Assembly (NCBI GenBank): GCA_016987375.1
Contig: PJRA01000263.1
Coordinates: forward strand, 309,663 to 343,447
From: Brachionus koreanus
Lineage: Eukaryota; Rotifera; Eurotatoria; Ploima; Brachionidae
Direction of reading: 5' to 3'
Length of the DNA: 33,785 nucleotides
Every line of letters begins with the position of its first letter. The stretch's first letter is position 1. The position numbers and the translations under genes are program-made. This document shows, one piece after another, positions 1 through 11,284 of this stretch. Under the pieces are notes generated by a model, which was not told the DNA's origin, made no database searches, and saw only the letters and a program-made list of their open reading frames with translations.

Positions 1-1240
1 CAACAGCTTTTAGCTACTCTAGTCGTTGTTCAGTGAATGTGTGTTGAAAAAAAAATTTGTGCAACTGAATTTTTGGAATGTGATTTAAATTTTTTTTGCG
101 ATGACTAGCACACCCTATTTAAAAAGCTTTCTTCTTGGTCGCCTTACCAAAGGGTCAAATCTTAAAAGACTTTCTACTAATTTATACTTGTCTTGTAGCT
201 TTTTATTTTGTGCCTGATATCAAGTTGATTTGCTATAAAGATAATTAGTCAAATTTAATTTTTAATCTTAAATTTTCAAACACTTTTAAATTATATTATA
301 TTAAAATTTTGCTTACATATTAAATAACAAACATTAGCAAAGGGGCTGAAAAGAAGGCTTTTGTTGTTCGGGCAAGTCCCGGGAAATTCCCAAATTTTCA
401 AATCAAAAAAATAAGCTGATATGCTTTTAACAAGTTAGAGGCAAACTGCTTTAACCTCTTAGACGTGGGTGTATTTTTTTGAAAATAAAAAAATTATTAA
501 TTAAATTAACGCCATTTCTCAGGCGATGTAATACAGATTTTAAAAATTTAAAAATTTTTTTATTACTTTGATTTGGCTCAAGTGAAAAAAAAAACATTAA
601 AAATTAGAAAAAGACACAATGATCAGACAGATGGATAATTTCAAAAAACGCCTTAACTGACCTTCGAAAACTTCAAAACAAAATGCTCAACACGCATCAA
701 ATTTTAATTAATAATAAAAAAAAATTATCATTTATTAACCTAATTATTCTCTTCAATTTTTTTCTCTTTTTGGTTAATTAGAATATATACAAGACCCTTT
801 CCATTTCCATAGGCACCCCTTGTCATTGAGAAGCATGCTTTGATCAATTTTTAATTTCAATTTTTTCAATTTTTTAGGTTAATCAACAGGCTAGTGCACT
901 TTTTAGATTTTGAACAAGACTAAACTTTTCTCATCTTTTATTAATCTGTAAATAAGTTTATGTACAAAAATTCTTATCTATATCTCTTTAATTGTATTAA
1001 ACATTTCTATAACCGCATGGGGGTTGAAAAGAAGGTTCTAGACCATTCTGAACTTCCCAAGGGTCACCGCCCTTAAATTATTATTTAAATAAATAAATAA
1101 AATAACAGGCTAGTGCCCTTATCGTAGTCGACTGATTAACACATTTATTTAATTCAGTTATTGCCATATTTTGGCGATATAAAAAAAAATTAAATTAAAT
1201 TTTAAATAAAAAAAATAGGAATAAAACTGGACCAATATTT
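1..1240. other. A+T-rich stretch without a gene
   Basis: No open frame with recognisable protein similarity was seen on either strand. Two short words recur: GGGGCTGAAAAGAAGG at 342-357 with a one-base variant at 1020-1035 (a weaker form at 7057-7072), and AACAGGCTAGTGC at 885-897 and 1104-1116. These are probably fragments of old dispersed repeats, but no element boundaries are visible. Confidence 0.5.
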
Positions 1241-1348
1241 AAATCAAACATAGGAGCTAAACAAAGTGAACCATTGTCTCCTAAATTGTTCTCCATTTAT
1301 GTATAACAACTAATAGATAATATTAAAAAATCGAATCTAATTACAGGG
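1241..1348 (+). pseudogene. LINE reverse transcriptase fragment
   Basis: One frame reads IGAKQSEPLSPKLFSIYV, a stop, then QLIDNIKKSNL. This matches the RT segment that in non-LTR retrotransposons normally reads G-V-x-Q-G-D/G-P-L-S-P-x-L-F followed by a short helix with D-x-L/I. The family's G-D after Q has become S-E and there is a TAA in frame, so the copy is dead. Only about 36 codons remain; the catalytic A-D-D motif, which should follow, is not present, and simple repeat sequence starts instead. Recognition rests on the QxxPLSPKLF core alone, so the LINE clade cannot be given. Confidence 0.6.
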
Positions 1349-1358
1349 ACAGACTTGT

Positions 1359-1685
1359 GCAAAAGTCAAAAAAAAAGTCTTTTGAATTGAATTGAAAAAT
1401 TTTTTTTTAAAAAATTCTTTTGACTTGACATGAAATTTTTTTTTTCAAAAAAAAGTAAGTATTAATTACATTTTTATTTAAGTTGAAATTTTAATTTAAA
1501 AAATTAAATGTCAAAATTTATAGGATTAAATTATTCGATAAAATTAAAGAATATTAAAGTTTTATCTTGTGGAAAACTCAAAAAAAAGTCGTTTTAAAGT
1601 CTTTTAATTTCAAGTCAAGTCAAAAGACTGTTTTTCACAAAAAAAATTTAAAATGACTTGACTTGACTTTGACTTTTGAGGAGGA
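1359..1685. repeat. AAGTCAAGTC-type dispersed / inverted repeat
   Basis: The segment is built from many copies, in both orientations, of the words GACTTGACTT and AAGTCTTTT separated by A or T runs, for example at 1414-1432, 1584-1630 and 1651-1677. Inverted copies allow long imperfect hairpins. A related patch occurs at 25090-25165. This looks like a decayed MITE or a satellite-derived repeat; no termini or target duplication could be fixed. Confidence 0.5.
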
Positions 1686-3667
1686 TGACAATAAGAGAAA
1701 TAAAAGATCAATCAGCAAACCCTAGTTAATTAACACATGTGGCGAGACTCAAAGTTATCTTTTGAATTTCGTATTTTTTTTTAATTTTTACTTTTTTACA
1801 ATTGAAATAATTGAGTTTTTTGTCATTAGATTGATTGGAATTAGATTAGTTTTTTTTTAACATTAATTTTTTATATAAGAAATTAGCAATGAATCAATTA
1901 TTGCTGATTTTTAAAATAGCATTATTTTTTATGTTATTTTTTTTTGACATAAGATTTATTTGACATTAATTTACAAAAGATTTAGCTCAATACAGTAACA
2001 AATACCCATTTTTCATCTCATCATCTAATGTACTTATTAGCACATTTTGATGAAAGGAAATTAATCAATTTTTTTTTAAATTAAAAATACTAAAAAATAT
2101 GCCTTGTGACAAAGACTTTTTTTTGAATAAAAATTATCAGAAATGTCTTTTTTTTGTTTAATTTTTCAAAATTTGTCAAATTAATTTTAGTAAGATTGAA
2201 ATGAAGACTTTTTGATTTAAAGTCATTGCAAAATTTTGTGCTTACTCGAAATAAATTGAACATTATTTTAAAAAAAAATATGAATTTTAAATTTTTCATG
2301 CTTTGTTATTCAGTTTGTTGTTTTTTATAAATATGTTTCTTATTTTTTTATTCAACAAAAATTATTATAAACTAAGTGCACCGATAATCCAGAATAAAAT
2401 TCTACTCATTTTTGACATTAGACTTTAAAGCATTTAAAAAATTCTTACAAATATTTTTTTAGAATTACAATTTTTACTTTAGAAAATTTTTAAATAAAAA
2501 TCAAATGCTTTTTTAGTTTTTTTTAAATAAATTTTTATTTATTTAGGAAAGATTCCACTCTTTGCGGTTAGTGAATACAAAAAAATTTAAATTTTTTTCA
2601 AACAAATGAGGACTTGTCCTGACATTTGTACAATTCTGATAATTTTTGTGTGTAACCACCATATTAATTTTCAAAAAATTGTGTAATTACTTGAGGTATA
2701 TCAAAATCAGTTACGTGATTAAACAATATAAAATTAATCAACTGCGTTTGTGAAGATACTCTTGTTCTAGATGGTGTCAAATTTTCAATGTAATAAATAG
2801 CTCAAACATCTTGAATTTAGATATTAACTATTGAGTGACTGACTTATTGAAAAATATATATTACATTCATTAAAGAAAATAAAATATTTAAAAGATTATT
2901 TTTTTCGATAAAAAAATAAATTCATCTTGAATTTTGAAGACCTAAAAACTGTTTTTCTAAGCTAGAAAAATATCTCAAGGCATTTTAGACTAATAAAAAA
3001 ATTCTACCTAATTGCTGATTTTTATTTATTTCCTTTTACTTTGATTAGAAAAAGAGAGCTTATAAAAGAATTTTTTTTGTCAGTAGATTTTAATTTTTGA
3101 ATGATTATTTCAAATATTATTTTTTTTTTGGCTTTAAGCAAAATTTAGAATAAAGAGAATTTTTTTTCAATTTTCAATAACTTAGATTTGTTTCAAATTT
3201 TGAATTATCAACTTACAATTAAATCAATAAATTTATTCTATTTAACATAAGCAATTTTTTTCATTTTGTAATTTATTTTACAATTAAATAAGCACAAATA
3301 TTTTGTCATATCATTTTAAAGAGCACCAAATTCTGTTTGTTTTTTTAAAAGATGCTAAAATAAAAAATATCAATCCTTAATAAATATATGACTCATAATA
3401 TTTGATCGTTAATCTTAAAAAAGATGTGCCACACATTTTTTGTTTGACAAAATATTAAATTAAATTATTTTTGGTTTAATAGAAAAGAGTAGAAGTAATA
3501 AATTATAATGTGATGAAAAAAAAATTTATATTTTTTTTTCTTTAAACTAATTTTTTTAGTCCTTTACTCTAAATTTTTTAATGGTAAAAATTTAATAAAA
3601 ATTTCAAATAAAAATAACTGATATGATTTAAAATCATTTTTACTGTATTTTCTAATTTTAATTTTAG
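1686..3667. other. Long A+T-rich stretch, no gene seen
   Basis: Mostly poly-A/poly-T runs and short random open frames. The longest (2090-2299, minus) is made almost entirely of F, K, N, I and L, as expected from base composition, and has no motif. No structured repeat stands out. Confidence 0.5.
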
Positions 3668-3714
3668 TTTAGTTTATTGAATAAATACAAATGGCACAGT
3701 TAGTGACATACACC
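3668..3714 (+). repeat. Dispersed repeat C, copy 1 (short)
   Basis: This segment shares a core (ending ATGGCACnnTTnnTGACATACACC) with 13917-14012 and 19353-19448, all in the same orientation. In this copy the similarity stops directly after CATACACC; the other two continue for about 48 bp more. The nature of the repeat is unknown; it could be the conserved end of a non-autonomous element. Confidence 0.65.
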
Positions 3715-3783
3715 TCGAACATCTTGTTGCAAAGAGTTTTTGTTTGTCAAAGTCATCTCTTAGAGTTCGTATACATTTTTGTA

Positions 3784-3895
3784 TTATGCTATCGTTGTAG
3801 ATTTTTGTTCTTGCTTTTTTGTTTTGAATCCGAATAAGGAATTAGAGGGGTCGACATCTTTAAATAAATTCTTAAGTCCAATACCAATAATTTTC
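3784..3895 (-). other. Coding-like tail, unidentified
   Basis: On the minus strand the frame leaving the foldback element reads about 36 residues (IIGIGLKNLFKDVDPSNSLF, then FKTKKQEQK and a stop) with less A+T-driven composition than neighbouring frames. I do not recognise it. It may be the end of an old transposon protein into which the foldback element inserted, or chance. Confidence 0.2.
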
Positions 3896-4242
3896 GGCAT
3901 TGTGAATATTGGAACAAAAAACAAAAACAAAAATTTTAAATTAAAAAAGCTTTTTTCTAAGGGTCCAAACACTGTTCTGAAAAATGTATCAACTGATACA
4001 AGGTCTGTTTCACCCAAATTTAGTTTGTGTAAAACCTCTGCATCTCTGCAATTTAATTTAAACAATTTTCTAATGCATATACTGTTTTTCAAAATTGCAC
4101 AGTTTTTGCACAGACTAAATTTGCGTGATACAAACCTTGTATAAGTTGATACATTTTGCGGAATGGTTTTTGGACCCTTAGAAAAAAGCTTTTTTAATTT
4201 AAAATTTTTGTTTTTGTTTTTTGTTCCAATATTCACAATGCC
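3896..4242. mobile_element. Foldback (palindromic) MITE-like element, copy 1
   Basis: Two inverted arms of about 147 bp (3896-4042 and 4096-4242) enclose a 53 bp spacer. The outer 74 bp of the arms are identical and the inner parts differ by scattered substitutions. Termini are GGCATTGTGAAT and its complement. Because of this symmetry both strands translate into nearly the same peptide, so the open frames here are palindrome artefacts, not genes. The 8 bp on each side (taattttc and tggttttg) agree at only 5 positions, so a target duplication is uncertain. A partial second copy lies at 16148-16284. No coding capacity; if mobile, it must have used a transposase from elsewhere. Confidence 0.85.
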
Positions 4243-4259
4243 TGGTTTTGTGAAATTTG

Positions 4260-5467
4260 GTAAGGTTCACCAAGTCATAAACCCGAGTTAAAAATTTGGG
4301 ATTTTATTCCAAAATAAAAAAATGAATTCTAGGATAATTTTTATTGAATTTTCTGAATTTTTAGTCGTTGACTTGATATCTTTTACTAATTTTGGGTTTT
4401 TAAGCATCCATATTATTGCTAAAAGAACGTTTTTTTAAACCAAAAATACATGGACCGATTATATACAAATGGTTAATTCTTTTTGTCTATTAATTAAAAA
4501 TGATCTAAAAAACGTTAAAAAAAAATCATTTAAAGATTAGTTAAATGGGGCAAAATCAAGTGACACTGTTTTTAGTCATAAAAAAAATTCAAATTTTAAT
4601 ACAAACTTAAAATAGGTTTTTATTTTTTACTTTTTAGAAACAAAAATTTAAAGAATAAGACAATTTTAACTTAAGAAATTTTAGGTATTATTAAAAATAT
4701 AGGAATTAATGTTTTGAAGAATTTTTTTTCTCATTAATAAATGCTTTTGACTTTTTTTTCTGACTTTTTTAATTGATGCAGGTTATTAACCTTTAGCACA
4801 TACAATGAAATGATTATTTATTTAATCTTATTAGATTAATCTTTTTTTAGTTCTTTATAAAACTAAATTTTAACAATTAAACTATCAATAATAAAAAAAA
4901 TTAATCAATTTTTCAAATTTTTTGAGAAAATTCACTCAGGGTTACTAAAAAATCAACTTTAGCTTATTTTTTTCTTATCATCTTAAATTGACATATTATT
5001 GTGTTTTTAAAGAAATCTGAATTTAAAAGGTTCAAAAAAAGATATCGACATAAGCCTACCAAGATCTATAGAGGATAGGTTAATGAAAATTTTGTAAAAA
5101 TTTCGGGGACGTTGGAAAGCTTTATCACGGACTTTATATATTTTTTCTTTAAAAATAGGGTGTATTAAATCAGATCTATTTAAGTCCCTTATCAACCTCT
5201 CAATTTTTACTCGAAATAAGTTTTCTAACCTTATTTTATATGTATTTTTAGAAAAAATTAAAAAAAAAATCATATGACAATGTTGTTCACGTCATCTCGA
5301 AAAATCGACAAAATATTGAGGGGGTCTAGGCACTATTTTTTGACTTCTAATCATGAGGTTTTTTTTTTTAGGAATTTTTTTCTTGGCCTAAATAACATAA
5401 AATCATACAGATGAATCAAAAAAAATATTTGGTTCACAACTCGGGTTTATGATTTGGTGAACCTTAC
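4260..5467. mobile_element. Non-autonomous DNA transposon with 30 bp TIRs
   Basis: The 30 bp at 4260-4289 and 5438-5467 are inverted copies with one mismatch; the outer ends begin GTAAGGTTCACCAA and the inner parts end ATAAACCCGAGTT. They bound 1208 bp. No clear target duplication flanks the ends, so the superfamily is not decided. Inside, a minus-strand open frame of 88 codons (5007-5273) has a charged, less biased middle with RVKIERLIRDLNRSD and VRDKAFQRPRNFYK; I do not recognise it. The element begins only 17 bp after the foldback element. The inverted repeat is directly visible; calling it a transposon is inference. Confidence 0.7.
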
Positions 5468-5535
5468 AAAATAAAAAAAATAGAAAAAAATTATTGATAA
5501 AAAAACTAATAACTTTAGGCTTTTAATTAGTTCTA

Positions 5536-5572
5536 TAGGCGCAACAAATTGCAACATACTTAGTTGCACCTA
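5536..5572. repeat. Hairpin with TAGGCGCAAC arms
   Basis: TAGGCGCAAC at 5536-5545 faces GTTGCACCTA at 5563-5572 (9 of 10 pairs) across a 17 bp loop. The G+C-rich arms stand out from the surroundings and resemble the hairpin at 17443-17490, which has TAGGCGCA / TGCGCCTA arms. Function unknown. Confidence 0.5.
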
Positions 5573-6561
5573 AAGTCAAAGTTTGCTAATGATATTCAAA
5601 GTCTCTGCAAAATGCACTAAAGCCAAACTTGTCCAAATTTAAACCATGCTAAGTTTGCAGAGTTTTACCAGATTTTTTATTATTGATGAATCAGTCTTCT
5701 TTAATGAACTTAAAGCAGTGCTTTTCAGAACAGTTTTTAAAAATTTCAATTTTATTATATCCCATTATTATCGATTTGTTTTGTTATAGCATAAATTTCT
5801 TAATCCAAATGTCAAACACAAACAAATCTGATTGAAAAACTATTAAATAAAATTCTAAGCATTTTATTATACAAAGCAGAAAATTTTTAATTTAATTTTT
5901 TTCAATTTAAAAAAAGACACACAAATATGTGAATAGATTAACTAAATGCTGATTCTAATCTAAATAATTAAAAGCAAAAAATAAGACAATTATATGGATT
6001 AATAAATTTCTAATTAAGACAATAATTAAGCTAGCTTCTAGCTTCAAATGTTTTAAACACTTTTTAGACTTTTTAGAATTAGATAAAATTTCGCCCTCGA
6101 AAAAAAAATTTAATTTATAGCTTTTTTTTTTAAAAAAGGGTAGATTTACAAACAAATTTTAATTATATTTCTTAGTTTGTAAAGGATCGAATAAAAAAGA
6201 AATAAAAAACATTTATCTTTTTGGGTTTAATCAGCTTTTTAAAATATAAATCATCGAAAATGTTAATATTAAGACTAAATCCGATAAAACACATTTATTA
6301 ATCCAAATTCTCGGTATTTCTAGTTCATTTTGTTTTCTTTAAAGCTTTTAAAAAAACCTCGATTTTATTATGAAATCTGATTTTTGGGATTAGACTAGAA
6401 AATTTTTTTTAATTATTATCCAAACCCTAAACAAAATTAGTAATAAAATTTAAAATGGTTCATTTCATTAAAAATAAACTTTAAATCTTAATTCAATTTA
6501 TTTTAACTTTTAACCATTTTTTAATTTAACGATTTTGCCATAAATAATAAATTATACCAAC

Positions 6562-6599
6562 CGTTATTAGTAATTATTAATTATTAGTTACTAATAACG
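6562..6599. repeat. Perfect 12 bp hairpin
   Basis: CGTTATTAGTAA at 6562-6573 is exactly complementary in reverse to TTACTAATAACG at 6588-6599, with a 14 bp A+T loop. It may be the centre of a decayed palindromic element; nothing else identifies it. Confidence 0.55.
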
Positions 6600-7235
6600 T
6601 AATATAAGCTTTCAGAGTTCATCTTGTTCATGTTAAAACATTTTTTAGGCTACGCTTTTTGCTTCAAAGATTGTTTAAGTCAAATGCAACCCTCAGGCTT
6701 TAGATTTTTATTAAAAGATAGAAAATTAAGCTATAATTTTTCAAATTTTAAAAAATAAATTCTTTTTTTTTATTAAAAAATACTAGAAAAAAATTAAATT
6801 AAGTAATAAAGGTTAAGAAATTTTTTTTTAAATTTAAAATTTTATTTTAATTTCAATTTTTTTTAATTTTTTAAGTTGTTAACAATAACAAGACTTAATA
6901 ATTCAAATTTATTTTTATTAAATATTATGATTATTAAATATTATAATAATTAGTAATTGAAGCTCTTATTCTAATTATTTTTTTTTACTTTAATTATTAC
7001 ATTTCACCTAATTCACTTTTATTTTTGAAACTACTAAAAGCTATGTTCTTTTTCATGAGGCTGGAAGGAAGGACTAAGATCCATTCCAAACTATATTTTA
7101 AATAAAAAAATTAATAAATTAGATATATGTAATTGACATTGAATGCAACAAAAATGTTGTTATTTAGTTTCTAATTCAGTATTTTAGTTTTTTAATTACA
7201 TATTTAAAAATACTATACACGTTTTTGTACCTTTA

Positions 7236-7305
7236 TAGGTTTTGGATGAAACAATGAATTTTAAAAAAATTTTAGTACAAAAACTAAAGTACAAAAAGAA
7301 AAGAA
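7236..7305 (+). repeat. Decayed arm of the 11884-12127 MITE family
   Basis: The segment around 7276-7303 (TTAGTACAAAAACTAAAGTA and a further ACAAAAAG) agrees with the MITE terminus at about 11897-11925 (TTAGTACAAAAATTACAGTA, ACAAAAAGG) at most positions, and the sequence before it (acaatgaat) resembles the MITE start (gcaatgtgaaat). No opposite arm or target duplication is visible, so this is a likely but degraded relative. Confidence 0.4.
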
Positions 7306-7915
7306 AGAAAAGAGTGTACAAAAATATTTTACTAAAATTTTAGATTATCAAAGTTTTATTCAAACAATTTTCTGTATAAAACTTAAAAGAAAAAAATTTC
7401 TTTTTAAAGTTAAGATTTTAAATAGTAATTTTGTAACAAAAATATTCTTCACAATAAACAATAATTTTTAAATACTTACTTTTGACATTATTAGTTAGAG
7501 ATAGAACTTTTAATTGAAATTTTACATGAACAAAACTCATGTTTTCTAGATGACTTGATTCTAAACCGCTAGTGGTACTTGGAATTCCATTATAATACTC
7601 TTCAAACCACTCATTATTTTTATTTATTATTTATTTATTTATTTTATTAATTAAATGTGAACAAAAGTTTAAAAAAGACAATCGTCTATCTGGTATATTT
7701 ACCAGTTAACTTTTTAAGTTAACGACTCCATAATATTTTTATCATGGCATCCACTATAAAAAGAAAAATACAAATAATTAGTAATATAAAAGAAAGAATA
7801 TATGTAATTATATTAAACATTAAAAATAAAAAAAATTTATATTGAAAAATTTTGAGACCAGTTGATCATAAAATTAATTATTTGAATTTTTGAAGTAAAA
7901 TATGTGACCATCTGG
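7306..7915. other. A+T-rich stretch without a gene
   Basis: Only low-complexity sequence was seen, including a short TTTA microsatellite near 7618-7645. Confidence 0.45.
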
Positions 7916-8077
7916 TCATGAATTTGACAAGCCCCAAAGTTTTTCACTCAATCCTTTTAATAATTGTATTGGGATACCTGATACTCCTGATGAACTAGAA
8001 ACTGTTAAATTTTTAATGCATTCTTTAATGTCATCTAAACTAAATTCTGTAAAGCTAAAAATACCAGGCACCAGCTC
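7916..8077 (-). pseudogene. LINE reverse transcriptase, N-terminal RT segment
   Basis: An uninterrupted minus-strand frame of 53 codons ends at a TGA. It reads FSFTEFSLDDIKECIKNL, then SSSSGVSGIPIQLLKGLSEKL. This fits the segment before the RT palm of non-LTR retrotransposons: a helix of the type V-x-x-x-I-x-x-L, then S-x-S-x-G-x-x-G-I-P and L-L-K-x-L-S. The usual P-G-P-D-G is here S-G-V-S-G, a sign of decay. There is no start codon, and upstream and downstream RT parts are missing or unrecognisable, so this is a truncated copy. Clade not determined. Confidence 0.65.
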
Positions 8078-8302
8078 ATTGTTTCTTTTTATTTATTGAG
8101 TATTTAATGTGTATAATAAAATATTAAATCAATTCAAGTTTTATTTCAAATCAATTTATTCAAAAAAAAATAAAGGTAAAAAAATAGTGTGTTGTGAATT
8201 TATTTTGTTCTTATTTTTATTAAATTTGTGCATAAGTTTAATGAGGACACTTTCCTCTTGTCTAAGTTTAATATCCAAAGCGTACGATGACGGCTGACAA
8301 GG

Positions 8303-8353
8303 TTATAAAAACTCTTTAGGTTCTGGTCTATTTATTCTGCTCTTCAGGTGCTT
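8303..8353 (-). pseudogene. LINE-A linker fragment (NRPEPKE)
   Basis: The minus strand reads HLKSRINRPEPKEFL before a TAA. The same peptide, HFKEVLNRPEPKEHL, occurs in the LINE-A copy at about 11350-11400, where it sits between endonuclease and RT. Only this 17-codon piece is left. It abuts the transposase remnant that ends at 8357, in the same orientation, so one element probably inserted next to or into the other. Confidence 0.55.
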
Positions 8354-8356
8354 ATA

Positions 8357-8690
8357 TCAGTTAAGGTATTGAACTACATGACGACGTATGATATCTAGCC
8401 TAGAGCGAACAATCTTGGCATGGTCTTGTACAACTTTTGGGTCGATAATGCTCAGGCAAACGCGAATTTTGTTTTCAAGTTGCCTCAGATTTTTTACCTT
8501 TCAATCACCCTTATAAACTTTGAAATCTTCGATTGGTCTTTGCTGGATTCACTTCTTAGGCAGCATACCTTATATTTTTATCTTTAACACAAAATTAAGT
8601 TCCATATTGGCATAATGATATGATGCTAAGTCAGGCCAAAATACATAATTGACTGCCAAAAAATGGTGTTGGCTGTTATGATGGCCGTTT
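8357..8690 (-). pseudogene. Tc1/mariner-type (IS630 superfamily) transposase, C-terminal part
   Basis: A single minus-strand frame of about 110 codons keeps its register through three in-frame stops (one TAA, two TGA) before a terminal TGA at 8357-8359. It contains YVFWPDLASYHYAN, whose D-L-A-x-x-H fits the second acidic residue of the DDE catalytic triad, then RPIEDF, whose E fits the third, then an amphipathic end (RQLENKIRVCL, DPKVVQDHAKIVRSRLDIIR). In this superfamily these blocks come in the same order, with an acidic residue pair in a cut-and-paste nuclease. The sequence between the two acidic motifs is shortened. The N-terminal DNA-binding half was not found. A related C-terminus lies at 33548-33785. 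Dead copy; family assignment rests on motif recall. Confidence 0.7.
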
Positions 8691-11284
8691 AAATTTTTGT
8701 TAAAATTAAAATTAGATTCTTTTAAGTTTGCAGAATTTTCAATAATATTTTTGAAAATTGGCTTTTTAAATATTTTTTGAGGAAAAAAATTTCAAAATTT
8801 TCAATTTTCAACTTAATTTTTTAAGTCTGCAAATATCTGCAAACTAAATACATCCAGAAATATGCGCTAATTAAGATACAATATACTCTGTTTTACACGA
8901 ATTGCTAGTTTATCTTAGCCTTAGATCTTTCAATTTAATAATTCTAAAAATTTTTTTTAAAAATAATTTTCCAGCATAATTATTGCATTTTGATTTTAAA
9001 TAAAAATCAATGATTTAAATAACAGACATGATATCACTAAGTTCTTGACACTTGATAAGTGATTTCAAGAAGTAGAAAAGCTGATAAGTAAGAATATTTG
9101 AAAAAAGCTAACAAACAACAAAATTTTATTAAAAAAATTTAATAAAAAAAAAAACAACTGTTTTTAAGATAATTAATAAAATAAAAGAATGCTAAATAAT
9201 GAATGAGGGTTTTCAAGTAAAAAAATTTCGATAAGAAATTAATAAATTTTTGCTGCTCTAGCTTTTAGGTTTAATTAACTTAGAATTATTTCAAGCTAAT
9301 AATATATTCAAGACGTCAAAAATAATATGAAATAAAAAAAGTGCAATTCATCGTAAATAAAAATTCATTAGTTTAATTTGATCATAGATTTCTTGAATGC
9401 GCAAAAACATGGTCCAACTTATCGCAAATCAAATTACACATTACTCAACAAAAATAATTTCTATTCTTTTCATTAAATTTCTTTTTAATTTTCTGTGATT
9501 TTTAAAATAAAAATAATATGTATCAAAATTTGCAAAAATTTTATTGAAGTGTCACAAGATGCTACTAATTAGGAGCATTTTTTGTAGTTTTAGCTTTATT
9601 TTTTCGGTTCCCGAATTAAAAATAATGAAACAATGGTCAAACAAAGAGCAGATCATAGTTTTATGGAGAAAACATTAAGATTCTAGAGATGAACTCCATT
9701 TAAAGCTTTTAATTTAAAGAATTAGATTCATTTTTGACGTAATATAGAGGTTTAAAGAACGGCTTTGTGCCTTTTTTTCGGTACCCATTCCAAAAAAAAA
9801 TGTTAAAATACAGAAGAAAAAATTGTTCTAATTTTAGCGTAATTTAAAAATATAAATTTCATTTAAACAAATACGAAGGCTTATTTTGTTTTATTATAAT
9901 TAAAAATAAAAATCAAGTGGAGCCTTGTTTGTGTTTTCTAGGTATGAATAAAGCATGGGATCATAGTATTCCACAGGAAAACTAAAGACATTTAAATTGA
10001 CTTGAGTCGGTGTTGTAGTGATTGAAGAAAAATTCAATTGTCTTACATACTAACATGCATTTAAAAAATTGTGATCTAAGAACACAAAAAAAATTATTAA
10101 TTTTGATTTTTTCATTCATTGTTAAATTGTTAAATATATTGCAAGTTTTTTGCAGAAGTTAATTTGTAATTAAAAGTCAATCAATATTTTAGAAAATAAA
10201 ATCAAATTTTTTTTTTCATAATTGAAAAAATAATGTATTTTATCTAGACTCAGAGAAAAATTCAATTCAATTAGAGTATGATTACATCAGATTGAATAAA
10301 AATTCACTGACGCTTATGACAATAAAGTACATGTACTGGAAACTATAATACAGTCTTTAAAATAGAGCAAAATTTAAAAAAAAAAACATTATCTCTTTTT
10401 TAACCGGATTAATTTATGCCTTTTAAGATTACATCATGAATTAATTAAATAAAATTAAATTTAAGCTTTTATTATTTCAATTGACGCTTTTAAAATGAAA
10501 GCGAGAAGATGAAAACAAGAAAATTTTTGCTGTTTCATCTTACAAATAGACTCATTAAATTGATTTTTTTAATCATTGACGCTAAATGTTTTGTTCAATT
10601 AGCTTTTAATTACCAACACCCCGAGAAATTTTTTCAATTTAGCAATGCATACAGATACCTTGACATTCAGTCAAATCTCAATGGTCTTATGTCAATACTA
10701 TTAACTTAAACTTTTTGTATGCAAAAGTTATGAATGAAAAAAATTATTCGGAGAGAAAACTATTCGCTTGAACAAAAATAAAAAAAAATGATTGATTTTT
10801 GCTCACAACAGATTTTTTTTTATCTAGATTAAACAAAAAAGCCAACATAGATTCAGGTTTATTACCGAACAATCCATGAGTCTAGTTTAATATAAAATCT
10901 AATTTAATTTTAATTAACACTTTAATGCATATAAACAATTTTGAAATAAAAAGGATTGTTTAAAATGGCAACCTGAGGTTTATTTTTATACACATAAAGC
11001 AGAAATTAAGATTTTGCTTTTAGAAGTCAAATACTTGATTGATTCTAATTGTGCTTGGTTTTTGGAATGTTTCGCTGTGAGAATGGCAAATTAGGCAATT
11101 AAAAAATGCATATAGTTATCTCAATCAACAGAAAATAAATTTTAACCTTGAGGAACAGATGATGAAACAAGTATAAATTTTAATTTTAATCTAAGTTTTT
11201 TGATTTTTTTTTCCAAAGTACAGCAGATCAAAGAAGTTAATTTTTTAGGCTGCATTATAAATCAAAACCCAAGTTTTAACAAAC
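8691..11284. other. Long A+T-rich stretch, no gene seen
   Basis: Searched on both strands; the open frame at 10509-10709 (+, 66 codons) has no recognisable motif and is likely chance. No element ends or strong palindromes were found. A few G+C-richer patches (for example 9602-9616 and 9777-9793, both with TTCGGTnCCC) could be traces of old repeats. Confidence 0.45.

Larger units (their letters stand above)
5468..7235. other. A+T-rich stretch without a gene
   Basis: No recognisable coding sequence. The minus-strand frame at 5955-6155 is low complexity. Two clear hairpins lie here and are listed separately (5536-5572, 6562-6599). Confidence 0.5.

Noticed and set aside
1359..1685. CRISPR-like array of short repeats
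   Set aside because: Repeat words are irregular, in both orientations and without constant spacers; the DNA is eukaryotic.
3779..4236. Overlapping open frames of 121 and 150 codons on opposite strands
   Set aside because: They share the same peptide because they cross a palindrome; they are a by-product of the foldback element, not genes.
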